Part shown: positions 9,643 to 17,095 of the stretch, one piece after another | Layout of the letters: each line of letters begins with the position of its first letter | Position numbering within the stretch: the stretch's first letter is position 1 | Assembly (NCBI GenBank): GCA_946479615.1 | Contig: CAMLGR010000025.1 | Location: 1-39,216, forward strand | Direction: 5' to 3' | From: an uncultured Bacteroidota bacterium | GTDB lineage: Bacteria > Bacteroidota > Bacteroidia > Chitinophagales > Chitinophagaceae | Length of the DNA: 39,216 bases | Translations under genes and position numbers: made by a program | Notes under the pieces: model-generated | What the model was told of the DNA's origin: nothing | Seen by the model: the letters and a program-made list of their open reading frames with translations, nothing else | The model's database searches: none

Positions 9643-10383
9643 CTACAATCCAAGAACACTTTTCAACTTCCCATACCCTCCTCTGCTAACCGGCACCTTT
9701 ACTCCTGAACGGAGAATGGCGACATGATTATCTTTTTCATACGGATCGATCCTCGTGATCTGTTGTATGTTGATGATATAAGAGCGATGGGAGCGTACGA
9801 ATTGCTGCTCATCCAATGTCTGTTCAAAATGGCTCATCGTTTTATTCTTCAGGAAATATCCTTCCTGTGTATGGATCTTCACATAATCATCTGCTGCTTC
9901 GAGGTAAAATATATCATGTACAGGAATGATCTTGATCTTGCTGCCATTCTTCACTACGATCCGCTGACTTTGCGAAGGAGAATGCGAAGCCGTTTCGAGT
10001 AATTCGGCAGGAACATTTTCGGGTTTGCTGGCTTTCTTTTCCATCCACTTGGTGACAGCCTTGTCAAAACGTTCCTGGTTAAAGGGTTTTAATAAATAAT
10101 CTACTGCATGCGATTCAAACGCCTTGATGGCAAATTCATCAAATGCAGTAGTAAAGATCACTGCAGGTGCCGGTTCCAGCAATTCCAGCATTTCAAATCC
10201 ATTGATCTTGGGCATTTGTATATCCAGGAAAATAAGATCGGGCTGGTATTGCTGAATTGCTTTCACGCCTTCAAATCCATCACCGCATTCGGCAACGAGT
10301 TCAAGTTGTGGTTGTTTTTGCAGGTATTCTTTAATAATACTTCTTGCCAGCGGCTCATCATCTATAATGATCACTTTACTCAT
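9643..10383 (-). CDS. LytTR-family response regulator
   Basis: 246 residues. An N-terminal receiver domain (about 1-120) carries the acidic pair in IIDDEP, the phospho-acceptor Asp in DLIFLDIQMPKING, the conserved Thr in VIFTTAFDEFA and the Lys in DYLLKPF. The C-terminal part (about 145-245) is a LytTR DNA-binding domain, with FYLEAADDYVKIHT and FVRSHRSYIINIQQI. It overlaps the end of the upstream sensor kinase gene by 8 bases, so the two are translationally coupled and form a LytS/LytR-type two-component pair. Target genes are not evident; the wider operon context suggests envelope stress. Confidence 0.93.
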   Translation of the reverse strand: MSKVIIIDDEPLARSIIKEYLQKQPQLELVAECGDGFEGVKAIQQYQPDLIFLDIQMPKINGFEMLELLEPAPAVIFTTAFDEFAIKAFESHAVDYLLKPFNQERFDKAVTKWMEKKASKPENVPAELLETASHSPSQSQRIVVKNGSKIKIIPVHDIFYLEAADDYVKIHTQEGYFLKNKTMSHFEQTLDEQQFVRSHRSYIINIQQITRIDPYEKDNHVAILRSGVKVPVSRGGYGKLKSVLGL

Positions 10384-11416
10384 ACTGCGGAATTTTCACA
10401 ATGGTTGTAAATATATTGTCTTTTACTTCAGTGGTTAACAAGTCGGCCCTGGCAAATAATAAATACAGGCGGCGATGGACAGAGCTCAATCCGAAGCCGG
10501 TCCCCTTTTTTGGTGACGAAGTTTGCGGATCAAACGGGTTGCTTACTGTGATGACCAAGTCATTGTCTTCTTTCCGGGCCTGCAATGTAATTAGGGTAAT
10601 TCCCGTGGTATCATACAATCCAAATTTGATCGCATTCTCAACTAATGGCTGTAACAGCAGGGCCGGTACTTTCATCGACCGGCTCACTTCATCACTTTCT
10701 ACCAGGGTTTCCAGCCGGTTTCCAAACCTTACTTTTTCAATATCGAGGTAAAGTTCCAGGTATTGCAGTTCTTCCTGTAGGTTTACCCATTTCGTTTCTT
10801 CTTTTTTTATAGTGCCACGCAGGAAATCCGACAATTGTTGTACCATTTTCCTGGCTTCTTCGGGTCTTGTGCCTATCAGTGCATTAATTGAGTTCAGGCT
10901 ATTAAATAAAAAGTGCGGTTGCAATTGCTGGCGGAGCTTGAACAGTTCTGCTTCCCTGGCCAGTTTTTCTGCATCCGATTTGCGCTGATCGGTCCGTTGC
11001 TGTTCCTGCCAGTTGAACCAGATAATGCCAATCATCGTGACCACACTCATGACCAGGAAAGCCATGCTGGCCCTGATGATCAGGGAACGGCTGAGAAAAA
11101 AAGTATAATTCTCATAATCATCCAGCAATAACAATAATAACCAGCGCGTCAATAATAACCACAGTACGGTAAATACCACGCACATACCCAGTACATTGGT
11201 ATACTGCTCGATCCGCGGAAGATAATACCGCAGTGTATTAACGATCAGGAGACAAAAAACCAGCAATAATAAATTACTGATCGCGCTGTCGGCAATCGAG
11301 GCCGGTAAGGGCAACCCAAACCAATAAAGCACCCATGCATGATCCACCATCAGTATCAGCCAGGCGATAATGAAAATGATCAGGAATCTTCTTATCGAAA
11401 AAAGAGATGTGGCCAT
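10376..11416 (-). CDS. LytS/YesM-type sensor histidine kinase (His_kinase family)
   Basis: 346 residues. Four hydrophobic membrane segments occupy about residues 10-150. There is no obvious sensory domain outside the membrane, so the signal is probably read in or through the membrane. A short coiled linker (WFNWQEQQRTDQRKSDAEKLAREAELFKLRQQ) leads to the phospho-acceptor His in QLQPHFLFNSLNSINALIG. The ATPase part has the N-box LVENAIKFG and a G-rich KKGTGFGLSSVHRRL. It overlaps the LytTR regulator gene by 8 bases and starts 6 bases after the DUF4288-like gene, which indicates one operon. It is the cognate kinase of the regulator next door. Confidence 0.92.
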   Translation of the reverse strand: MATSLFSIRRFLIIFIIAWLILMVDHAWVLYWFGLPLPASIADSAISNLLLLVFCLLIVNTLRYYLPRIEQYTNVLGMCVVFTVLWLLLTRWLLLLLLDDYENYTFFLSRSLIIRASMAFLVMSVVTMIGIIWFNWQEQQRTDQRKSDAEKLAREAELFKLRQQLQPHFLFNSLNSINALIGTRPEEARKMVQQLSDFLRGTIKKEETKWVNLQEELQYLELYLDIEKVRFGNRLETLVESDEVSRSMKVPALLLQPLVENAIKFGLYDTTGITLITLQARKEDNDLVITVSNPFDPQTSSPKKGTGFGLSSVHRRLYLLFARADLLTTEVKDNIFTTIVKIPQYE

Positions 11417-11422
11417 GAGTGC

Positions 11423-11782
11423 TTATGCCAATTTCAGCAACTGGTGTGTTTGGGTGAAGAAAATGTTTTCGGCTTTCTGGTGCACGGTATAGATATAAGC
11501 ATCTGCATTTTCTTTTTCTTCGATGCGGGAATATAATTCGGCCCCGTCTATCAACTCACTCAGCAGGTATAATTCACTGATATTAATGAACTGCCACTGT
11601 ACCAGTTCTTTTTTGCGGTTAAAAAATGAATCCTGTTCATTCTTTCCCATTTCCTGCGCTCTTGTAAATGCTTCTTCCTTGTCGCCAGCCGATACCAGTC
11701 TTAATTGTTCATCAAACTGGGGACTGTGATCACCTTCACCGCAAACAATGCGGAATACAAATTTTGCGAGATACCATTTCAT
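11423..11782 (-). CDS. DUF4288-like small protein
   Basis: 119 residues, soluble, no signal peptide or membrane segment. The pattern MKWYLAKFVFRI, then FDEQLRLVSAGDKEEAFTRAQEMGKNEQ, then VQWQFINISELYLLSEL resembles the DUF4288 family as I remember it; the molecular function is unknown. It sits between the LiaF-like gene (58 bases upstream) and the LytS-type kinase gene (6 bases downstream), in the same direction and probably on one transcript. An accessory role to the two-component system is plausible but is inference only. Confidence 0.65.
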   Translation of the reverse strand: MKWYLAKFVFRIVCGEGDHSPQFDEQLRLVSAGDKEEAFTRAQEMGKNEQDSFFNRKKELVQWQFINISELYLLSELIDGAELYSRIEEKENADAYIYTVHQKAENIFFTQTHQLLKLA

Positions 11783-11840
11783 AATAGTCAGGTTGAGTTG
11801 GTCAAATGATCAGGTGGTTACGAACAGGGCTTGTCATCGT

Positions 11841-12680
11841 TTAATAGTAGCTCTTGATCTCGATACCGCCAAAGAGCACAGTACCTTTCAGTAACAGGTT
11901 CTTGCCGGATGTTTCAGTAAATGCAGCAATGGTTCTGCGGTCGCTGATACCTCCGAAAATGGTTACCGCATCAGACTTCACGGCCCAGTTGGCGGGTATT
12001 ACCAGGGTAGCCCCACCAAATATGGCTGTGACTTCAAGTTCGGCTGTCTGTCCGGTTGGAATATCTGCTTTGGTCAGGTCTATTTCAGAGCCGCCAAAGA
12101 TGTTGACCATATCGCCACCTCTGAAATTTTTGGAAAGAACGACTTTTTTAGTGCCGCCAAAGATGGAAGTAGTGTCTATATAATCGTCTTCACTGAATGT
12201 TTCACTCGGTGGCGGAGCTGTATCTTCTTTTATATCTGCAGTTTTTTTTTCCTGCCAGGGTCCTTGCCAGCGGTTACGCCGGCGCGGACGGATAATGAAG
12301 AATACACCCACTACGATAATGATCAATGGCCACATATGACGACGAAGCGTACCATCGAGGAAGTAATCATTTAACAGGAAAGCGGTACCGATCAGCATCG
12401 GAACAAACCATCCGCTATTATCAAACCCTTTGCGGAAGCCGATAAACAAACCGATAGCGATCAATAGCATTTGCCAGCTGAATACCCAGGGTGGTAAAGG
12501 GGCTCCAAAACTTTTTGCCAGGCTGACGCCACCAACCAGTAGCAGGAAGACACCTGTCCAGACGTGTGAATGAGCTTGAAGCGGGTCGTTGGCATGACGT
12601 TCCATACGCGCTTCCCATCTTCTCCTTTTATCCTCCCACCGCTGCCTGCGCCTTTCGTGACGACTTTCAAAATCTCTCAT
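11841..12680 (-). CDS. LiaF-like membrane protein (LiaF C-terminal-like domain)
   Basis: 279 residues. The N-terminus is a highly charged Arg/Glu helix (residues about 3-30, RHERRRQRWEDKRRRWEARM). Four membrane segments follow (about 42-150, with GVFLLLVGGVSLAKSFG and LIIIVVGVFFIIR), then an acidic linker. The C-terminal ~110 residues contain four spaced repeats IFGG/LFGG (SIFGGTKKV, NIFGGSEIDL, AIFGGATLVIP, TIFGGISDRR, VLFGGIEIKS), the pattern of the LiaF/YvqF C-terminal beta domain. In Firmicutes LiaF restrains the LiaSR cell-envelope stress system. Here the gene leads an operon with a LytS/LytTR pair, so a similar sensing or restraining role is a reasonable inference. Putative promoter at 12700-12730. 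Confidence 0.78.
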   Translation of the reverse strand: MRDFESRHERRRQRWEDKRRRWEARMERHANDPLQAHSHVWTGVFLLLVGGVSLAKSFGAPLPPWVFSWQMLLIAIGLFIGFRKGFDNSGWFVPMLIGTAFLLNDYFLDGTLRRHMWPLIIIVVGVFFIIRPRRRNRWQGPWQEKKTADIKEDTAPPPSETFSEDDYIDTTSIFGGTKKVVLSKNFRGGDMVNIFGGSEIDLTKADIPTGQTAELEVTAIFGGATLVIPANWAVKSDAVTIFGGISDRRTIAAFTETSGKNLLLKGTVLFGGIEIKSYY

Positions 12681-12699
12681 GATGTTTGTAAATTTTAAT

Positions 12700-12730
12700 C
12701 AAATCTAAAGCGTAGAGAGCTTGTGGTCAA
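12700..12730 (-). promoter_or_regulatory. Putative promoter of the LiaF-like/LytSR operon
   Basis: The minus strand has TTG at 12728-12730 and TAGATTTG at 12700-12707, a perfect TAnnTTTG match, separated by 20 bases. The ATG of the LiaF-like gene is 20 bases downstream. This is the best Bacteroidota-type promoter in the window. Confidence 0.55.
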
Positions 12731-12828
12731 GTGGGGATAGCCGATATGTGCCAAAAACCCGGTAAATGGCGGGAAATAGAGGGTGAGCGACGGGGGTGGT
12801 TCTAGCAGGGGGAATGTAATGAGGGAAA

Positions 12829-13226
12829 AATAGAACACGGATAGAAGTGGATGGATGGATAATAAATGGATTTTTAATTTCTTCTGGTTATCGGAAATGA
12901 CATTTGCCCACGGTTTCAACTGTGGGGCATAATGATTATCCGGATATCAGCTTTAAAGGGATACTTTGCTGACCCATGGTTTAATCATGAGCAAATATCA
13001 TTTACTATAGCAGGGAATAGAACACGGATAGAAGTGGATGGATGATAAATGGATTTTTAATTTCTTCTGGCTATCGGAAATGACAATTGCCCACGGTTTT
13101 AACCGTGGGCAATAATGATTATCCGGATAGCAGCTTTGAGGGAATATCTCGCTCACCTATGGTTAAAACCATGGGCAAATAATATTTCGATGATATAACA
13201 AATCCCTTTCCATCCGTGTTCTATTC
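12829..13226. repeat. Composite repeat: 187-bp tandem duplication with inverted ends AATAGAACACGGAT
   Basis: This fills most of the 563-base gap between the LiaF-like gene and the receiver gene. A unit beginning AATAGAACACGGATAGAAG at 12829 starts again at 13016, so the period is 187 bases. The two units are visibly similar along their whole length. Each unit carries two short palindromes: CCCACGGTTT paired with a GTGGG arm, and CCATGGTT paired with a CATGGG or CATGAG arm. The right end, 13213-13226, is the exact inverse ATCCGTGTTCTATT of the unit start. The same ends bracket the element at 26531-26621. No reading frame of note lies inside, so it looks like a non-autonomous element with an internal duplication. 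Bases 12731-12828 hold nothing I recognise. Confidence 0.8.
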
Positions 13227-13243
13227 TTCCTTTAAAAACATCT

Positions 13244-13684
13244 TCACGCCGCCCCGGCCAGCCTGCCATTGTTTTGCTGTGGCAATCTTACCGTATTGCT
13301 CCAGAATTCTTCAATAGTTCTTATCACACCGATAAAGCTGTTAAGGTCAACCGGCTTGGTGATAAAACAATTTGCGTGATTATTATACGAATAGAAAATA
13401 TCTTTTTCGCGGGAAGAGGTACTCAGCATAATAACCGGGATCGATTTAAACCGGGTATCTCTTTTGATGGATGATAGAACTTCGAGACCGTTCAATTTGG
13501 GAAGATTAATATCAAGCAGTATCAGGTCGGGCAGTAAGACCGAATCCTGCAGCATTTCCAAAGCCGCTTGCCCATCGCGGGCTACAGTTACTTCATTTTT
13601 TAGTTTTCCTTCTTTTAGTGCCTCCAGTGTAAGGATAATATCTCCTTCATTATCTTCCACCAGCAGGATTTTAACATTGGTCAT
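13244..13684 (-). CDS. Single-domain response regulator (Rcp1-like receiver)
   Basis: 146 residues, a stand-alone receiver with no output domain. Visible are the acidic pocket LLVEDNEGDIILTLEAL, the phospho-acceptor Asp in LPDLILLDINLPKLNGLEVL, the Ser/Thr switch in VIMLSTSSREKDI and the Lys in CFITKPVDL. The long DNEGDI form with the alpha1 region TLEALKEGKLKNEV is typical of Rcp1-type receivers paired with PAS/phytochrome kinases. It starts 19 bases after the end of the six-PAS kinase gene in the same direction, so the kinase is its obvious partner. Output is probably through protein-protein contact or a phosphorelay; the downstream target is not in the window. Confidence 0.92.
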   Translation of the reverse strand: MTNVKILLVEDNEGDIILTLEALKEGKLKNEVTVARDGQAALEMLQDSVLLPDLILLDINLPKLNGLEVLSSIKRDTRFKSIPVIMLSTSSREKDIFYSYNNHANCFITKPVDLNSFIGVIRTIEEFWSNTVRLPQQNNGRLAGAA

Positions 13685-13703
13685 TGTATATTGGATTAAG
13701 AGG

Positions 13704-16700
13704 TTACTTTTTTATCGTGAAAAAGAATGTACTGCCTTCATGTAGTTTCGATTCCACCCATATATTTCCGCCATGTCTTTCCACGATCTTTTTGCAAATC
13801 GCTAAACCGATCCCTGTTCCTGAAAATTCATTCCTTGTATGCAGGCGTTGAAAGATCACAAATACCTTATCAAAATATTTCGGATCGATGCCGATACCAT
13901 TATCCTTTACAAAGAATTGCCAGGCATCTTCTTTTTCTTCAAAACCTATTTCGATAACGGGTATGGCAGCGGTAGTATATTTAAATGCATTGCCTACAAG
14001 GTTTTGGAATAGCTGGGTGATCTGCATTTTATTGATTTCTATCACGGGCATTTTTGATACGGTCACAACGGCATTTGTCTCTTTGATCTTGGTAGAAAAG
14101 ATCTGCAATACCTGCCGCATCACCTGGTTCATATCCGTGGGGGTCCGCTGATCGCGGCTGGTGCCTACACGTGAAAATTCCAGCAGGTCCATGATCAGCC
14201 GTTTCATTCTTTCAGCACCCGATACCGCCTGGCCGATATACTGGGTGGCTGTATCATCGAGTTCGCCCTGGTATTTCTTTTGTAGCAATTGTAAAAAACT
14301 ACTGATCATCCGCAATGGTTCCTGCAGATCATGCGAAGCGACATAAGCAAATTGTTCCAGCTCATCATTCGATGCTATTAATTCTTCCGCACGGCGGTTC
14401 AGTTTTTCATTCAGTTCAATGATAGAGGTTTCACTACGTTTACGCTCTGTAATATCCTGGTTGGCACCGATCGTTTTCGCAGGTTTCCCATTCTCATCTT
14501 TCACCACAAAAAAGCTAACGGCAAACCAACCAGTCTCACCAGTAGCATATATGATCTGATGCTCTATATGACAGCTATACCCCGGGTCATTGCTTTCCAT
14601 GACTTTTTTCACTTCCCTGCCGATCAGTTCTCTTTCTGTTTCCGGTACAAAAAGCGATGCATATTTTTCCTGGCTCATTTCATAACCACCCATTTCTTCC
14701 GCAGTTGTTTTCAATAATGCATAGAACTGATCATTGAACGTGAATAGGCCGGTATCGAGATTTAATTCCCAGTAACCAAGTTTTGCAATGTCGGCAGCTA
14801 CGGTAAGCTGCATTTTCCGTTTTTGTAAAGCTGCTTCAGCGGTTTTCTGGCGGGTAATATCCTGGTGTACGCCATAAACGGAAACCGGTGTGCCATTTTT
14901 ATTAAATATAAACCGGCCTTCTGTATAGATGATCGCTACCGAACCATCTTTCTTTATAATGCGGTGGGTAAACGAAAATATTTTATGATCTGTTCTGGCG
15001 CCTTCAGTGATCTGTAATACCTGTTCAAGGTCTTCAGGATGAATGATGGAAAGATAATTGCTATAGGAAGATTCTATTTCTCCTTTTTCATAACCAAAAA
15101 CACGATAGGTTTCTTCCGACCAGGTAGTGATATCATTCACCAGGTCCACATCCCAACTGCCAATATGTGAAATTTCCTGTGAGCGTTTCAATCCCTGTTC
15201 ACTCTTGGCTAATAGAGTTTCTTTTTTTCGCCGTTCCGTGATATCACGGATAAAGGCGCAAAAGAATTCTTCACCGCCCTGTGTGATGGGTAATATGGTC
15301 AGTTCGATCGGGAATTTTTTATTCCCGCGGTTGATCGCTGATATTTCGAGTAAAGTATTGAGTTGAGGATTGTAGCCTGTTTTTCTGTATTCTTCGATGC
15401 TATCGGTATATAATTTCCGGAAAGCAGGTTGAATGATAATATCGGAAAGTACCGAACCCAGTACTTCCTCCGATTTCCATCCGAATATTTTTTCCGCCTG
15501 CGGATTCCAGAAGGTGATTGCGCCATTGAAATTCATACAAATGATGGCATCCAGTGCGGAGTTCATGATCAATCTTCTCTTTTCTTCACTATCGCGCAGG
15601 GCTTCATCTGTTTTCAATTTATTGGTGATGTCCTGCAACGCGCCGGTCATGCGCACCGGTTCATCTTTGTCATTGCGGATCACAAAGCCGCGGTCCATCA
15701 CATATGCATAATTGCCATCGGCTTTCATAAAACGATATTCCTGTTCCCATTTGCTGGTAGTGGGTGTACGAACAGCGTCGATCAGGCTTTTCACTACTCT
15801 TTCCACATCATCAGGATGCACATGCTGGCTCCATGTTTCAAGTGTTTTTGCCGATCCGGGATCGTATCCAAACAGTATGCGATAACTTTCTCCCCAATAG
15901 AGGCGGCTGCTCATGATATCCCAATCCCAGATCGCTTCGTTGGTTGCTTTGACGACCATGTCATAGCGTTCTTTGGCGATCCGTATTTTTTCTTCCGCTT
16001 CTTTCCGGGCGGTAATATCAAAACTGATACCCATCAATCCTGTGATCTCTTTCTCCTCGTTCCGCAATGGGATCTTTGAGATGAGGAACCAGGTCTTGCT
16101 GCCATCTTTTTTAATATGCTGTTCTTCTTTGCCGATGATTTGTTCACCGGTATTCATGATCAGTTCATCCTGGACCAGTGTATGCTGCGCGGATTCCTCA
16201 CTGTACAGATCAAAATCTATTTTTCCCAATATCTCAGCTTCACTGCTGAATCCTGCATATTCATAATCCATACGATTGGCCAGTGTTTTGCGAAAGTGCA
16301 GATCTTTTGTATATACATTGATGGGAAGAATATCGATTAGCGAACGCAGCAGCATACGCTCTTCGCGTATTTTCTTTTCTGATTTTTTTATAGCCGTCGT
16401 ATCCCTGGCCACGCAATACATCAGCTTATCATCTTTATCCCAGCGGGCCGACCAGGTAATAAATATGATTTCACCATTGCTATGACGGCAACGATTTTCA
16501 AAATGATTGGTTTCTGATCCTTTTATAACAGAAAGAAAAGCAAAACGGGTTTTTTCCTGGTCCTCTTCCAATACCAGCGAGATGCATTCTTTACCGGTTA
16601 ATTCTGTTGGTAAATATCCCCAGGTGCTGAATGAGGCAGCGCCGAGTTTTACAAATTCTCCCTGTTCGTTTATCGTGCAGATCACATCAAGGGATTGATC

Positions 16701-16844
16701 CATTATTTTCTGGAGTTGATCCCGGCCCTGTTTTAATTCGAGATCAGCTGCTTTTTTTTCAGTGTAGGTAATTTGTCCTAAACGGGGATATTCCTTTTGG
16801 GAAACGGGTTCACGCGGGTCGATTATTTTTTTTCCTTTTTTCAT
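13704..16844 (-). CDS. Soluble six-PAS-domain sensor histidine kinase
   Basis: 1046 residues with no signal peptide or membrane segment, so a cytoplasmic sensor. Six PAS/PAC modules are recognisable, at about 40-155, 165-285, 290-415, 420-545, 555-680 and 685-805. Most end in DIT-type PAC boundaries (SFDITARKEAEEK, LQDITNKLKT, IRDITERRKK, HQDITRQKTA, NQDITERKRS). The HisKA phospho-acceptor lies in FAYVASHDLQEPLRMISSFL, and the HATPase domain has LVGNAFKYT, DNGIGIDPKYFDKVFVIF and GTGIGLAICKKIVE. The SHDLQEPL form is that of phytochrome-like kinases. It is followed 19 bases later by a single-domain receiver gene, its likely partner. No residues show which ligands or cofactors the PAS domains bind. 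Confidence 0.94.
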   Translation of the reverse strand: MKKGKKIIDPREPVSQKEYPRLGQITYTEKKAADLELKQGRDQLQKIMDQSLDVICTINEQGEFVKLGAASFSTWGYLPTELTGKECISLVLEEDQEKTRFAFLSVIKGSETNHFENRCRHSNGEIIFITWSARWDKDDKLMYCVARDTTAIKKSEKKIREERMLLRSLIDILPINVYTKDLHFRKTLANRMDYEYAGFSSEAEILGKIDFDLYSEESAQHTLVQDELIMNTGEQIIGKEEQHIKKDGSKTWFLISKIPLRNEEKEITGLMGISFDITARKEAEEKIRIAKERYDMVVKATNEAIWDWDIMSSRLYWGESYRILFGYDPGSAKTLETWSQHVHPDDVERVVKSLIDAVRTPTTSKWEQEYRFMKADGNYAYVMDRGFVIRNDKDEPVRMTGALQDITNKLKTDEALRDSEEKRRLIMNSALDAIICMNFNGAITFWNPQAEKIFGWKSEEVLGSVLSDIIIQPAFRKLYTDSIEEYRKTGYNPQLNTLLEISAINRGNKKFPIELTILPITQGGEEFFCAFIRDITERRKKETLLAKSEQGLKRSQEISHIGSWDVDLVNDITTWSEETYRVFGYEKGEIESSYSNYLSIIHPEDLEQVLQITEGARTDHKIFSFTHRIIKKDGSVAIIYTEGRFIFNKNGTPVSVYGVHQDITRQKTAEAALQKRKMQLTVAADIAKLGYWELNLDTGLFTFNDQFYALLKTTAEEMGGYEMSQEKYASLFVPETERELIGREVKKVMESNDPGYSCHIEHQIIYATGETGWFAVSFFVVKDENGKPAKTIGANQDITERKRSETSIIELNEKLNRRAEELIASNDELEQFAYVASHDLQEPLRMISSFLQLLQKKYQGELDDTATQYIGQAVSGAERMKRLIMDLLEFSRVGTSRDQRTPTDMNQVMRQVLQIFSTKIKETNAVVTVSKMPVIEINKMQITQLFQNLVGNAFKYTTAAIPVIEIGFEEKEDAWQFFVKDNGIGIDPKYFDKVFVIFQRLHTRNEFSGTGIGLAICKKIVERHGGNIWVESKLHEGSTFFFTIKK

Positions 16845-17095
16845 TGCAGTGAACGATAAAAGATAAAGCAGCTATGGTTTTTAAGAACCCGGAAGCAATC
16901 ATAATCTGACCGCTCTCACAGGGACTTATAATACGGATAATACCAAAGGTTAGGATTCGGTTTTGCACCCGCAATAGCTGCAAAGATGGTTTTTGCGTAG
17001 AATTAATTCGACGATATATTTATAAACGGAAATAGTTTTTTCAATGAATTTATCATCATAAGTGTTTTACTTATCTTCAATATAAATATTTACGT

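Noticed and set aside
12829..13226. CRISPR array, because of the repeated 187-bp unit and palindromes
   Set aside because: Only two units, no 25-45 base repeats with unique spacers, and no cas genes nearby.
15429..16079. 216-codon open frame on the plus strand inside the PAS kinase gene
   Set aside because: Lies wholly antisense to a gene with six clear PAS domains; its translation has no domain pattern and is a by-product of that gene's codon use.
16845..17095. tRNA or riboswitch in the divergent gap between the PAS kinase and the amidohydrolase
   Set aside because: No cloverleaf, no CCA-end motif and no known riboswitch core; only AT-rich promoter-like DNA.
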